Below are positions 17,427-26,858 of a DNA stretch of 64,000 bases, piece by piece; the stretch's first letter is position 1; every line of letters begins with the position of its first letter. A program made the translations under genes and the position numbers. Source of the stretch: Burkholderiaceae bacterium (GTDB taxonomy: Bacteria > Pseudomonadota > Gammaproteobacteria > Burkholderiales > Burkholderiaceae_C); contig JAEUOU010000010.1 of assembly GCA_016790575.1 (NCBI GenBank), positions 186,001 through 250,000 of the forward strand, read 5' to 3'. Below the pieces are notes generated by a model. The model did no database searches and was not told where the DNA came from. It saw only the letters and a program-made list of their open reading frames with translations.

Positions 17427-18452
17427 TTGTCTCAAACCGAACGAAAGCGACGCCCGAGCGGCCGGGTCACGCTGGCCGAAGTCGCCCAACAGGCGGGCGT
17501 CAGCCCGATCACCGCGTCCCGCGCACTCCGGGGTGAAAGAGCCGTCACCGCCGATCTCGTTGCCCGGGTCCAGGCGGCCGCAGACGCCCTCGGCTATATC
17601 CCCGACCCCGCCGCACGTGCGCTGGCTTCGCAGCGAAGCACCCAGATTCCGATCCTCGTGCCGCTGTTGTCCAACGCGCTGTTTGTCGATCTTCTGGAGG
17701 CCGTCCACTCGACCCTGGCGCCCCATGGCTACCAGACGCTGATTGGCGTCACCCATTACCAGCCGGAGCAGGAGGAACAGCTGTTGCGTACCTACCTGAC
17801 CCACCGCCCCGCCGGGTTGTTGCTGACCGGGTTCGACCGCACCGAGACGGGCCGCCAGCTGCTCGCGCGCAGTGGTTTGCCCTGTGTGCACCTGATGGAG
17901 CTGACCCGTGCCGAAGGCGTCTATTGCGTGGGCTTTTCCCAGGAACAGGCGGGCGAGGCCATCACCACGCACCTGGTCGCGCGGGGCTATCAGCGTATTG
18001 CCTTTGTTGCGGCACAGCTTGACCCCCGTACCTTGCAACGGGCCTTGGGATACCGCCGCTGCCTGCAACAGCGCGGAATGTATGACCCCCGGCTGGAACT
18101 GCTGAGTCCCCAGCCGTCGTCCATGGAACTCGGCGGCCAGTTGCTGGCGCAACTGGTCCAGGCGCATCCGGATTGCGACGCGGTGTTCTTCTGCAACGAC
18201 GACCTCGCCCAAGGCGCGCTGCTGATGGCCCTGCGACTGGGAATCGCCGTGCCCGGCCGCCTGGCGGTGGCCGGCTTCAACGACTTGTCCGGCAGTGACC
18301 AGATGGTGCCGCCGTTGACCACGGTGCGAACCCCACGCAAAGCCATTGGCGCGGAAGCCGCGGCCGTCTTGCTGCGGCTGATCCGTGGGGAATCGCCCGA
18401 GCCCGCCTCCCGCGATCTCGGTTTCGAGCTGATGGTGCGCCAGAGCACCTGA
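17427..18452 (+). CDS. LacI-family transcriptional regulator (gluconate operon)
   Basis: The 341-aa protein has an N-terminal LacI helix-turn-helix (VTLAEVAQQAGVSPITASRA, about residues 14-33), a hinge with ALASQRS, and a periplasmic-binding-protein-like sensor domain ending DQMVPPLTTVRTP. The start is TTG at 17427, because an in-frame stop lies six bases upstream and the helix-turn-helix begins soon after. It is divergent from gntK, and the two palindromic sites lie between them. It probably represses gntK-dctQMP-edd-eda until gluconate or 6-phosphogluconate binds, as GntR does in E. coli. Confidence 0.9.
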   Translation: MSQTERKRRPSGRVTLAEVAQQAGVSPITASRALRGERAVTADLVARVQAAADALGYIPDPAARALASQRSTQIPILVPLLSNALFVDLLEAVHSTLAPHGYQTLIGVTHYQPEQEEQLLRTYLTHRPAGLLLTGFDRTETGRQLLARSGLPCVHLMELTRAEGVYCVGFSQEQAGEAITTHLVARGYQRIAFVAAQLDPRTLQRALGYRRCLQQRGMYDPRLELLSPQPSSMELGGQLLAQLVQAHPDCDAVFFCNDDLAQGALLMALRLGIAVPGRLAVAGFNDLSGSDQMVPPLTTVRTPRKAIGAEAAAVLLRLIRGESPEPASRDLGFELMVRQST

Positions 18453-18520
18453 GATGCCGCCCGAGGTAATCCGGGCTCGTCCCCACACGGCCTGCCAACA
18501 CCTTGTTCACTACATATTCG

Positions 18521-18553
18521 ATAGCACGAACTCACCTTTTCGCGCTGGGTATC
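18521..18553 (+). repeat. interspersed intergenic repeat, copy 3
   Basis: It reads ATAGCACGAACTCACCTTTT, then CGCGCTGGGTAT, in the same orientation as copy 1. It lies between the regulator gene and the terminator of the converging beta-oxidation operon. Confidence 0.75.
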
Positions 18554-18567
18554 GCCTGATATCGCCA

Positions 18568-18600
18568 TAAAAAAGGCCCGCCAGTCACCCGGCGGGCCAT
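18568..18600 (-). terminator. rho-independent terminator of the beta-oxidation operon
   Basis: On the minus strand an eight-base stem GGCCCGCC / GGCGGGCC with an eight-base loop (18575-18598) is followed by six T residues. It lies 22 bp after the stop of the hydratase/dehydrogenase gene and fits as its terminator. Confidence 0.85.
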
Positions 18601-18622
18601 TTGGGCAAAGGTGACGGCGGCT

Positions 18623-20782
18623 TCAATACACCGGCTGGTGCTTCTTCAGCGCGTCAATCACCGCAGGCGTCAGCGCAAAGCCGGCGCCGAACTTGGCCGC
18701 CAGCTCGGCAGCGCGTTGGGCAAACGCGTCCACGCCCTGGCTGTAGATGAACTGCAGCGCGCCGCCGGTCCAGGCGGGGAAGCCGATGCCGAAGATGGAG
18801 CCGATGTTGCCGTCGTGCACCGTGGTCAGCACGCCTTCGCTCAGGCAGCGGGCGGTTTCCACGGCCTGGCGGTACAGGATGCGGTCTTTCACGTCCTGCA
18901 GGTTCCAGGCGACGCCGGGCTTCTCGAAGCGGGTCTTCAGCTCGGGCCACAGGCGCTTTTTCTGGCCTTCGGGGTAGTCGTAGAAGCCGCCGCCGGCGGC
19001 GCGGCCGGCGCGCTTGAATTCCTTCACCATGCGCTCCACCAGCAGTTCGCCGGCGGTGGCGGTGTAGGCCTTGCCCTCGGCGGCGAAGTCGGCGCGGGTC
19101 TGCTCCATCACGTGCACGCTCAAGGAGAGCGAGGTTTCGTCGATCACCGCCAGCGGGCCCACCGGCATGCCGACCTGCATCGCGGCGTTTTCGATCACCG
19201 GCGCGGGGATGCCTTCGTCCAGCATCGCCGCGCCTTCCATCACGAAGGTGCCGAAGGTGCGGCTGGTGTAGAAGCCGCGCGAGTCGTTCACCACGATCGG
19301 GATCTTGCCCAGCGCCTGCACGTAGTCGAACGCGCGCGCCACGGTCTCGTCGTCGGTCTGCTGGCCGCGGATGATTTCCACCAGCTTCATCTTGTCCACC
19401 GGGCTGAAGAAATGGATGCCGATGAATTTGTCCGGGTTCGCGCTGGCGGTGGCCAGGCCGCTGATCGGCAGGGTGGAGGTGTTGCTGGCGAAGAAGCCGC
19501 CGGGCGCCAGCATCGGCTCGGCCTCCTGCGTCACCTTGGCCTTGAGCTCGCGGTTCTCGAACACCGCCTCGATGATCAGGTCGCTGCCTTGCAGGTCGGC
19601 GGCACTGGCGGTGGGCGTGATGCGGCCCAGCAGCTCGGCCTGGTCGTGTGGGCCCATGCGACCCTTGTCCACGCGCGCTTGCGTGAGTTTGGCGCTGTAG
19701 GCCTTGCCGTGTTCAGCCTTTTCCACGCTCACGTCCTTCAGCACCGAGGCGATGCCGCGGCTGGCCTGTGCGTAGGCGATGCCCGCGCCCATCATGCCGG
19801 CGCCCAGGATGCCCACCTTCTTCGGCTTGTAGCGCGGCACGTCCTTGGGCCGGCTCTGGCCGCTCTTGATCGCGTTCAGGTTGAAGAAGAACGTGTTGAT
19901 CATGTTCTTCGCCACCGGGTTGACCATCAGGCCGGCCAGGTAGCGGCTCTCGATGCGCATCGCGGTGTCGAAGTCCACCTGCGCACCTTCGACCATCGCG
20001 CACAGCGCGGCCTCGGGGGCCGGGTACAGACCGCGGGTGGTCTTCTTGAGCATGGCGGGCGCCACCACCAGGCCCTGCGCGATGGCCGGGTTGCTGGGGG
20101 TGCCGCCGGGCATCTTGTAGCCCTTGCGGTCCCACGGATGCTGGCAGGCCTCCGCGTTGCCCTGCACGCTGTCGATCCAGGCGCGGGCCGCGGGCATCAG
20201 CTCGGCGTCGCTGTCGACCAGCGCGTGCACGAAGCCCAGCTTCTGCGCCTCGGCCGGTCCGAACAGCTTGCTCTCCAGCACGTAGGGCTGCGCGCCCATC
20301 AGGCCCAGCTGGCGCGTCATCTTGGTGATGCCGCCGCCGCCGGGGATCAGGCCCAGCGTCACCTCGGGCAGGCCGAACTGCGTCTTGGGGTTGTTCACCG
20401 CGATGCGGTGGTGGCCCACCAGCGCCACTTCCCAGCCGCCGCCCAGCGCGGTGCCGTTCAGGCAGCTCACCACCGGCGTGCCCAGGGTTTCGATGATGCG
20501 GAAGTTCTTCTTGATGCGTTCGATCTCGACAAAGACGCGTTTGGCGTCCTCGGGCTTCATGCGCATCACGCCCTTGAGGTCGGCGCCGGCGAAGAAGGTG
20601 CTCTTGGCCGAGGCCAGGATCACGCCGCGGATCGCGTCCTTGTCCTTGAGCACCTGGGCGGCCACGGCGTCCAGGTCGTCCTGCCATTGCAGGCACATGG
20701 TGTTGACGGGCGAGTTTTCCTCGTCGAAGGTGATGACGGCGATGCCGTCCTCGACGGCGTACTGGATGGTCTTGGTTTTCAT
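18623..20782 (-). CDS. multifunctional enoyl-CoA hydratase / 3-hydroxyacyl-CoA dehydrogenase (FadB/FadJ type)
   Basis: This 719-aa protein carries out hydration of enoyl-CoA and oxidation of 3-hydroxyacyl-CoA in beta-oxidation. The crotonase domain (about 1-200) has LNGTALGGGWEVALVGHHRI and the glutamate of FGLPEVTLGLIPGGGG. The NAD domain has GILGAGMMGAGIAY (about 330) and the C-terminal dehydrogenase part has SNTSTLPISGLA and GIHFFSPVDKMKLVEII. The ATG at 20782 starts the conserved sequence; longer frames upstream run into intergenic DNA. It lies 20 bp after the thiolase gene and forms the alpha subunit partner of that thiolase. Confidence 0.93.
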   Translation of the reverse strand: MKTKTIQYAVEDGIAVITFDEENSPVNTMCLQWQDDLDAVAAQVLKDKDAIRGVILASAKSTFFAGADLKGVMRMKPEDAKRVFVEIERIKKNFRIIETLGTPVVSCLNGTALGGGWEVALVGHHRIAVNNPKTQFGLPEVTLGLIPGGGGITKMTRQLGLMGAQPYVLESKLFGPAEAQKLGFVHALVDSDAELMPAARAWIDSVQGNAEACQHPWDRKGYKMPGGTPSNPAIAQGLVVAPAMLKKTTRGLYPAPEAALCAMVEGAQVDFDTAMRIESRYLAGLMVNPVAKNMINTFFFNLNAIKSGQSRPKDVPRYKPKKVGILGAGMMGAGIAYAQASRGIASVLKDVSVEKAEHGKAYSAKLTQARVDKGRMGPHDQAELLGRITPTASAADLQGSDLIIEAVFENRELKAKVTQEAEPMLAPGGFFASNTSTLPISGLATASANPDKFIGIHFFSPVDKMKLVEIIRGQQTDDETVARAFDYVQALGKIPIVVNDSRGFYTSRTFGTFVMEGAAMLDEGIPAPVIENAAMQVGMPVGPLAVIDETSLSLSVHVMEQTRADFAAEGKAYTATAGELLVERMVKEFKRAGRAAGGGFYDYPEGQKKRLWPELKTRFEKPGVAWNLQDVKDRILYRQAVETARCLSEGVLTTVHDGNIGSIFGIGFPAWTGGALQFIYSQGVDAFAQRAAELAAKFGAGFALTPAVIDALKKHQPVY

Positions 20783-20802
20783 TTGGGGGAATTCCGGGTG
20801 AA

Positions 20803-22008
20803 TCAGATGCGCTCGACGATGGTGGCAATGCCCATGCCGCCGCCCACGCACAGCGTGGCCAGGCCGTAGCGCAGCTGGCGGCGGTGCAGTTCGTCGATCA
20901 GGGTGTTCAGGATCATCGCGCCGGTGGCGCCCAGCGGATGGCCCATGGCAATGGCGCCGCCGTTGACGTTGACCTTGTCGTGCGGCACGCCCATCTCCTT
21001 CATGAACTTCATGGGCACGGCGGCGAAGGCCTCGTTGACCTCGAACAGGTCGATCTGGTCAATGGTCAGGCCGGCCTTGGCCAGGGCCTTGCGGGTGGCG
21101 GGCATCGGGCCGGTCAGCATGATGGTCGGGTCGGCGCCGGAGAGCGCCACCGCGACGATGCGGGCGCGCGGCTGCAGGTCATGGGTTTTGGCGGCGGCCT
21201 CGTTGCCGATCAGCAGCGCGGCGGCGCCGTCCACGATGCCCGACGAATTGCCGGCGTGGTGCACATGCTGGATACGCTCGACCTGCGGGTAGCGTTGCAG
21301 CGCCACGGCATCGAAGCCCATCGCGCCCATCTGGTCGAACGCGGGCTTCAGCGAGGCCAGGCCTTCCAGCGTGGTGCGCGGCTTGATGAATTCGTCTTCC
21401 TCCAGGATGGTCTGGCCCAGCCAGTCGGTCACCGGCACCACCGAGCGGGCGAAGCGGCCCTCGGCACGTGCGGCCGTCGCGCGCTTCTGGGATTCGAGCG
21501 CGTAGGCATCGACATCCTCGCGGCTGAATCCTTCCATCGTCGCGATCAGGTCCGCGCCGATGCCCTGCGGCACGAACAAAGTCTTGCTGTTGGTTTCGGG
21601 GTCCATCGCCCAGGCGCCGCCGTCGGAGCCGATTGGCACGCGGCTCATGCTCTCCACGCCGCCGGCCACCACCAGGTCTTCCCAGCCCGAGCGCACTTTC
21701 TGCGCCGCCATGTTCACCGCTTCCAGGCCCGAGGCGCAGAAGCGGTTGAGCTGCACGCCGGCGCACTGGAAGTCCCAGCCAGCCTTCAGCGCGGCCACCT
21801 TGGGCAACACCGAGCCCTGCTCGCCCACCGGCGCGACGATGCCCATCACGATGTCGTCCACCTGCGCGGTGTCCAGATCGTTGCGGCGCTGCAGCTCGGT
21901 CAGCAGGCCGGCCAGCAGGTTGATCGGCTTGACCTCGTAGAGGCTGCCGTCTTTCTTGCCCTTGCCGCGCGGGGTGCGGATGGCGTCGAACACAAATGCT
22001 TCACTCAT
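20803..22008 (-). CDS. acetyl-CoA C-acyltransferase (thiolase)
   Basis: The 401-aa thiolase cleaves 3-ketoacyl-CoA to acetyl-CoA and a shortened acyl-CoA. Visible are the nucleophile Cys in [20 protein letters not shown], the catalytic His in [18 protein letters not shown] and the second Cys in [12 protein letters not shown]. It is first in a two-gene operon with the multifunctional protein. A ribosome-binding site (GGAG) precedes the ATG, and an operator-like sequence lies about 70 bp upstream. Confidence 0.93.
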   Translation of the reverse strand: MSEAFVFDAIRTPRGKGKKDGSLYEVKPINLLAGLLTELQRRNDLDTAQVDDIVMGIVAPVGEQGSVLPKVAALKAGWDFQCAGVQLNRFCASGLEAVNMAAQKVRSGWEDLVVAGGVESMSRVPIGSDGGAWAMDPETNSKTLFVPQGIGADLIATMEGFSREDVDAYALESQKRATAARAEGRFARSVVPVTDWLGQTILEEDEFIKPRTTLEGLASLKPAFDQMGAMGFDAVALQRYPQVERIQHVHHAGNSSGIVDGAAALLIGNEAAAKTHDLQPRARIVAVALSGADPTIMLTGPMPATRKALAKAGLTIDQIDLFEVNEAFAAVPMKFMKEMGVPHDKVNVNGGAIAMGHPLGATGAMILNTLIDELHRRQLRYGLATLCVGGGMGIATIVERI

Positions 22009-22079
22009 GGGAATCTCCGGGTTGTACGGGGAGGGTGGTCGCGGAAAAAGGCCCGCCTGGGGTGCCAGTATATATTTTT

Positions 22080-22097
22080 ACAGAGCGTTTGCTTTGT
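22080..22097. promoter_or_regulatory. operator-like site A upstream of the thiolase operon
   Basis: ACAGAGCGTTTGCTTTGT is an imperfect palindrome (ACAGAGC-N4-GCTTTGT) 72 bp before the thiolase start. A second site with the same outline lies at 22246-22263. The shape fits a TetR-type fatty-acid regulator, but the protein is not identified. Confidence 0.45.
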
Positions 22098-22245
22098 ATA
22101 AATCGCGAACTGTGGAGGATGACCGGGTCCGCATGGTGCGCTGGCAGGGTGTGAGACCGCGGCTTTCCGGCCGCGGCACCGCGTTGCGGTCGGCCCGACC
22201 GTCGGGAAAACATGGACAGGGCCTCGTGTCCTGTGGTCCAATTTC

Positions 22246-22263
22246 ACCAAGCAATCGCTTTGT
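22246..22263. promoter_or_regulatory. operator-like site B upstream of the metallophosphoesterase gene
   Basis: ACCAAGCAATCGCTTTGT shares AGC-N4-GCTTTGT with site A and is likewise followed by a run of A/T. It lies 14 bp before the start codon of the downstream gene, overlapping its likely promoter or leader. Confidence 0.4.
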
Positions 22264-22276
22264 AAAAATAAATCCA

Positions 22277-23023
22277 ATGCGCATCGCCTTGTTATCCGAC
22301 ATTCACGGCAACCTGCCGGCCCTGGAGGCCGTCCGGGCCGACATGAGCGCGCGCGGCGTCGATGTCGTCATCAACGCGGGCGATCTGCTTTCCGGTCCGT
22401 TGTGGCCGGCCGAAACCGCCGACCTGCTGATGACGCTGGGCTGGCCCACCATCACCGGCAACCACGAACGCCAGTTGCTCGCCTGCGCCCGGCGCGCGGG
22501 GGGCGCCTCCGACCAGTTTGCCTGGCAGGCAACCACCGCGCGCCACCATGCCTGGCTGCGTTGCCTTCCCGCCACCCTGGCGCCGGCGCCGGACGTGCAC
22601 GTCTGCCACGGCGCACCCGGCAATGATCTTGAATACCTGCTCGAAACCCTGGGCCCGGGCGGCTCCCGCCCGGCCACGGTGGATGAGGTGCGACTGCGGC
22701 TGCGCACGCCCGAGGCGCGCGCCGCGCGTCTGCTGCTGTGTGGCCACAGCCACCTGCCACGCGTGCTGGCAGTCGATGGCACCTTGTGTGTCAATGGCGG
22801 CAGCGTGGGCCTGCCCGCCTACGACGACGACCATGGGGTCTTCCATGTCCATGAAACCGGTTCCCCCCACGCCCGCTACGCCTTGTGTTCGCAGGATCAG
22901 CCCGGGGGCGACTGGTCGGCCCGCGTGATCGCTGTCGAATACGACTGGGCCGCGTCCGCCGCCCGCGCCCAGGCCAACCGCGCCCCTGACTGGGCGCGCT
23001 GGCTGGCGACCGGGCGCGCCTGA
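22277..23023 (+). CDS. metallophosphoesterase, YfcE/MJ0936-like
   Basis: The 248-aa protein has calcineurin-like phosphoesterase metal motifs in order: LLSDIHGNLPALEAV (DxHG), NAGDLLSGP (GD), TGNHE (GNHE) and CGHSHLPRVL (GHxH). The family hydrolyses phosphomono- or diesters with two metal ions. The substrate is unknown. The ATG at 22277 starts exactly at the first motif strand; a longer upstream frame covers non-coding DNA. The gene is divergent from thiolase and 38 bp ahead of the acyl-CoA dehydrogenase. Confidence 0.88.
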   Translation: MRIALLSDIHGNLPALEAVRADMSARGVDVVINAGDLLSGPLWPAETADLLMTLGWPTITGNHERQLLACARRAGGASDQFAWQATTARHHAWLRCLPATLAPAPDVHVCHGAPGNDLEYLLETLGPGGSRPATVDEVRLRLRTPEARAARLLLCGHSHLPRVLAVDGTLCVNGGSVGLPAYDDDHGVFHVHETGSPHARYALCSQDQPGGDWSARVIAVEYDWAASAARAQANRAPDWARWLATGRA

Positions 23024-23061
23024 ATCCTTTTCCGATCCACTCCAACCCATCGAGGAATTCC

Positions 23062-24225
23062 ATGATCGAACGCACCCTGTTCACCGCCGACCACGAAGCC
23101 TTCCGCGACAGCTTCCGCCGCTTCATCGAAAAAGAGATCACCCCCTTCCACGAGGCCTGGGAAGAGCAGGGTTACGTGGATCGCGCCGTCTGGAACAAGG
23201 CCGGCGACAACGGTTTCCTGTGCGCCACCATGCCCGAGGCCTATGGCGGCGCCGATGCCGACAAGCTGTATTCGGTGATCCAGTTCGAGGAGCTCTCGCG
23301 CGCCGGGGTCACCGGCATCGGCTACAGCCTGCACAGCGAGATCGTCGCGCCCTACATCCTGCACTACGGCACGGAGGAACAGAAGCAGAAGTACCTGCCC
23401 AAACTGGCCACCGGCGAGATGATCGGCGCCATCGCCATGAGCGAGCCGGCGGCGGGCTCGGACCTTCAGGGCATCAAATCCACAGCCCTCCAGCAGGCAG
23501 ACGGCAGCTACCTGCTCAACGGCAGCAAGACCTTCATCACCAACGGCTGGCACGCCGACCTGGTCATCGTGGTGGCCAAGACCAACCCCGCCGCGGGCGG
23601 CAAGGGCACGAGCCTGCTGCTGGTCGAGCGTGGCATGCCGGGCTTCTCGGTCGGCAAGCGGCTGAAAAAGCTGGGCCTGCGCGCGCAGGACACCTCCGAG
23701 CTGTTCTTCGACAACGTGCGCGTGCCGGCGGAGAACCTGCTCGGCGGAGCGGCCATGGAAAACCGCGGTTTCATCTGCCTGATGGAGCAACTGCCCTGGG
23801 AGCGCCTGCAGATCGCGATCACCGCCGTGGCCGCCGCGCAGTCGGCGATCGACCAGACGGTGGCCTATGTGAAGGAGCGCAAGGTGTTCGGCCAGGCCGT
23901 GGGCGCGTTCCAGAACACCCGCTACACCCTGGCCGAGCTGCAGACCGAGGTGCAGGTGGCGCGCGTGTTCGTCGACAAATGCTGCGAGCTGGTCTGCCAG
24001 GACAAGCTCGACACCGAGACCGCCAGCATGGCCAAGTACTGGTGCTCGGACCTGCAATGCAAGGTGATGGACGAATGCGTGCAGCTGTTCGGCGGCTACG
24101 GCTACATGTGGGAATACCCCATTACCCGCGCCTACGCCGACGCCCGCGTGCAGCGCATCTACGGCGGCACCAACGAAATCATGAAAGAGGTGATTTCGCG
24201 CGGCATGGGGCTCGGCGGGCGCTGA
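23062..24225 (+). CDS. acyl-CoA dehydrogenase
   Basis: This 387-aa FAD enzyme oxidises acyl-CoA to 2-enoyl-CoA, the first step of beta-oxidation. Signatures are AIAMSEPAAGSDLQGIKSTA (FAD/acyl binding, about 130-150), WHADLVIVVAKT, and the C-terminal RIYGGTNEIMKEV with the probable catalytic Glu. The sequence reads as a medium/short-chain or isovaleryl type; chain length cannot be told. It lies in the same direction as the phosphoesterase and near the thiolase operon, fitting a fatty-acid degradation cluster. Confidence 0.93.
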   Translation: MIERTLFTADHEAFRDSFRRFIEKEITPFHEAWEEQGYVDRAVWNKAGDNGFLCATMPEAYGGADADKLYSVIQFEELSRAGVTGIGYSLHSEIVAPYILHYGTEEQKQKYLPKLATGEMIGAIAMSEPAAGSDLQGIKSTALQQADGSYLLNGSKTFITNGWHADLVIVVAKTNPAAGGKGTSLLLVERGMPGFSVGKRLKKLGLRAQDTSELFFDNVRVPAENLLGGAAMENRGFICLMEQLPWERLQIAITAVAAAQSAIDQTVAYVKERKVFGQAVGAFQNTRYTLAELQTEVQVARVFVDKCCELVCQDKLDTETASMAKYWCSDLQCKVMDECVQLFGGYGYMWEYPITRAYADARVQRIYGGTNEIMKEVISRGMGLGGR

Positions 24226-24243
24226 ACGGGCCGTGCTGGGCCT

Positions 24244-25851
24244 TTACGGCAACGGGCTCAAGCCCAGCTCGGCCAGAAAGGTGTTGTGTTTTGCCTTGGC
24301 CGCCGCAATCGCCTGCTCAATCTCCACCAGCTCCCGGTGCGTCTTGGCCAGATCAATCTCGGCCTCGCCCACCGCCGTGCTGATGTAGCGCGAAATGTTC
24401 AGGTTGAAATCGTTCTTCTCGATCTCGGCCATCTCCACCCGGCGGGCGTAACGGGGCTCTTCTTCGCGGAACCGGTACGTCTTGATGATCTTGGCGATGT
24501 GCTCGGGACTGAGCTGGTTCTGGCGTTTGCCCTTATCGAAATGCTCGGCCGCGTTGATGAACAGCACGTCGTCCGGCTTCTTGCATTTTTTCAACACCAG
24601 GATGCACACCGGAATGCCGGTGGAATAAAACAAATTTGAAGGCAGGCCGATCACCGTGTCGATGTGGCCGTCTATCAGCAGCTTCTTGCGGATGCGCTCC
24701 TCCGCGCCACCCCGGAACAGCACCCCGTGCGGCAGGATGATGGCCATCACCCCTTCGTCTTTCAGGAAGTGAAGGCCGTGCAGCAAAAACGCAAAGTCCG
24801 CCGCCGACTTGGGCGCCAGCCCGTGGCTTTTGAAGCGCACGTCGTCGGCCATGGCCTCTGACGGTTCCCATCGGTAGCTGAACGGCGGGTTGGCCACGAT
24901 GGCGTCAAACGCGGGCTTTTTTGCCGGGTTCAGCTCGCGCAGCATCTCCCAGTCGTTGGTGAGCGTGTCACCGTGGAAGATTTCAAACTCGGTGTCCTTT
25001 ACCCCGTGCAGCAGCATATTCATGCGCGCCAGGTTGTAGGTGGTGATGTTTTTCTCTTGCCCGTAAATCTTGCCGATGCCGTGCGGCCCCATGCGCTTGC
25101 GCACGTTCAGCAGCAGCGAACCCGAGCCACACGCAAAATCCATCACGCTGTCCAGCCGTTGCTTGACGCCGGTGCGGGGCTCCTGGCTGTCCAGCGTGAC
25201 GATGGTGGAGAGGATGTCTGAAATCTGCTGCGGCGTGTAGAACTCGCCCGCCTTCTTGCCCGAGCCCGCCGCAAACTGGCCGATCAGGTACTCATATGCA
25301 TCGCCCAGCGCATCCACGCTGGTGGAAAACTCGGCCAGCCCCTCGGCAATCTTCTGGATCACCGCGCACAGCTTGGCGTTGCGCTCGGTGTAGGTCTTGC
25401 CCAGCTTGGGCGAGCCGAGGTCGATCTCGGAAAACAGCCCGGCAAAGGTGCTCTGGAACGACTCGGTCTCGATATACCGGAAACCGGACTGCAGCGTGTG
25501 CAGCAGGTCCAGGTTCTGCGTGCGGGCCATCTGCGCGATGCTGCTCCACAGGTGCTGCGGCTCGATCACGTAATGCACCTTTCGGCGCATCTGTTTCTCG
25601 AACTCGGGCACGTCGGCCGCGTTGGCCACATACCAGGCGGCCAGCGGCACGCGGCTGTCATCGTCGGCCAGCCGCGGGTAGTCGCTGCCCAGCTCCTTGC
25701 GGGCCGCTGCCTCGTAGTTGTCGGACAGGTAGCGCAGGAACAGGAAGGACAGCATGTAGTCGCGGAAATCGTCCGCATCCATCGCGCCGCGCAGCTGGTC
25801 GGCGATGGCCCAGAGGGTCTTGCCCAGCTTGGTTTGGTTGTGTTCGGTCAT
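24244..25851 (-). CDS. hsdM: type I restriction-modification system, methyltransferase subunit
   Basis: HsdM methylates adenine in the recognition site chosen by HsdS and is needed for both methylation and cleavage. The 535-aa protein has the N-terminal helical domain (LWAIADQLRGAMDADDFRDY), the SAM-binding block DFACGSGSLLLNV and the catalytic NPPF motif (ANPPFSYRWEPSEAMADD). The start overlaps the RhuM-like gene stop by four bases (ATGA, 25848-25851). It is the last gene of the operon, so all four products are probably made in coupled amounts. Confidence 0.95.
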   Translation of the reverse strand: MTEHNQTKLGKTLWAIADQLRGAMDADDFRDYMLSFLFLRYLSDNYEAAARKELGSDYPRLADDDSRVPLAAWYVANAADVPEFEKQMRRKVHYVIEPQHLWSSIAQMARTQNLDLLHTLQSGFRYIETESFQSTFAGLFSEIDLGSPKLGKTYTERNAKLCAVIQKIAEGLAEFSTSVDALGDAYEYLIGQFAAGSGKKAGEFYTPQQISDILSTIVTLDSQEPRTGVKQRLDSVMDFACGSGSLLLNVRKRMGPHGIGKIYGQEKNITTYNLARMNMLLHGVKDTEFEIFHGDTLTNDWEMLRELNPAKKPAFDAIVANPPFSYRWEPSEAMADDVRFKSHGLAPKSAADFAFLLHGLHFLKDEGVMAIILPHGVLFRGGAEERIRKKLLIDGHIDTVIGLPSNLFYSTGIPVCILVLKKCKKPDDVLFINAAEHFDKGKRQNQLSPEHIAKIIKTYRFREEEPRYARRVEMAEIEKNDFNLNISRYISTAVGEAEIDLAKTHRELVEIEQAIAAAKAKHNTFLAELGLSPLP

Positions 25852-26858
25852 TTTTTCGGGCGGTTCTTGAGGGTGCTTTCCAATGCCTTCAATTCGGCCT
25901 CGTCCTGCACGTCGGCGGCGCGGGCTTCCTCGGCCTTGCGGCGTTGGTCAAAGTCCAGATACAGCGGCTCCAGCTTCTGTTCCATGCGGGCATGGCTGAC
26001 AGAGCCTGCCCCGCTCAGCAGCGGAAAGCCGTTGGACACGACGAGCTGCCCCACGTTCTCGCGCCAGAAGTTCATGCTGGTAATGGTCTGCCGCTTGGCG
26101 CGCAGCTCTGCCGTTTCCAGGAAGATGACCACCAGCCGGTTCAGGGTATCGACTTCGTCCTCAGTCAGGTAATTTTTGGCCACCACAATGTCTTGCTTGC
26201 GCACCTGGGCGCCCTTCCAGCTCAGCAGGCCGAAGTGCGCGTCAGCCGGGTTGGCGCGGCTCACGATCAGCTCGGCCGCCGTCTGCTGCGTCACTGCATA
26301 CAGCAGCAGGTTTTGCACTGTGGCAAAGAAGGTCTTGGTGGCCTCGTCCGTCTTGTCGTAGTCCGAAGCCAGCGCAAACAGGTCGCGCACCTTTTGGTAG
26401 AAGCGCTTTTCCGAGGCCCGTATGTCCCGGATGCGCGCCAGCATCTCGTCAAAGTAGTCCGGGCGGCCGTCCGGGTTCTTCAGCCGCTCGTCGTCCATCA
26501 CAAAGCCCTTGACCAGGTACTCCTTGAGCACCGTGGACGCCCAGCGGCGGAACTGCACCCCACGCGGCGAGCGCACGCGGTAACCCACGGCCAGGATGGC
26601 GTCGAGGTTGTGGAGCGTGACGGGGCGTTGCACCTTGCGCGTGCCCTCGGTTTGAACTACCGAGGATTCCTCGGCAGTTGCATCCCGGCTCAGTTCGCCA
26701 TCCTCGTATATGTTTTTGAGGTGCAAGCCCACGTTGTCCGTGCTCACGTCGAACAGTTCGGCCATTTCCCGCTGCGAAAGCCAGACGGTCTGATCTTTGG
26801 CGCGCAGTTGAATCTGGCTTTTGCCATCGTCGGTGGTGTACAGAATCAGGCCGCTCAT
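25848..26858 (-). CDS. rhuM: RhuM-family protein inside the hsd operon
   Basis: The 336-aa protein matches the virulence RhuM family. Its N-terminus has a DNA-binding-like part (TVWLSQREMAELFDVSTDNV, then HLKNIYEDGEL), followed by YRVRSPRGVQFRRWASTVLKEYLVKG split by a variable stretch, and a C-terminal charged helical part. RhuM was named from a Salmonella pathogenicity island, and homologues are common in restriction-modification loci; the molecular function is not established. It overlaps hsdS (26855-26858) and hsdM (25848-25851) by four bases each, so it is built into the operon as an integral member. Confidence 0.88.
   Translation of the reverse strand: MSGLILYTTDDGKSQIQLRAKDQTVWLSQREMAELFDVSTDNVGLHLKNIYEDGELSRDATAEESSVVQTEGTRKVQRPVTLHNLDAILAVGYRVRSPRGVQFRRWASTVLKEYLVKGFVMDDERLKNPDGRPDYFDEMLARIRDIRASEKRFYQKVRDLFALASDYDKTDEATKTFFATVQNLLLYAVTQQTAAELIVSRANPADAHFGLLSWKGAQVRKQDIVVAKNYLTEDEVDTLNRLVVIFLETAELRAKRQTITSMNFWRENVGQLVVSNGFPLLSGAGSVSHARMEQKLEPLYLDFDQRRKAEEARAADVQDEAELKALESTLKNRPKK

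Noticed and set aside
18611-20869. A 752-codon plus-strand open frame
   Set aside because: It mirrors the FadB/FadJ-type gene in a high-GC frame and has low-complexity Val/Ala/His composition.
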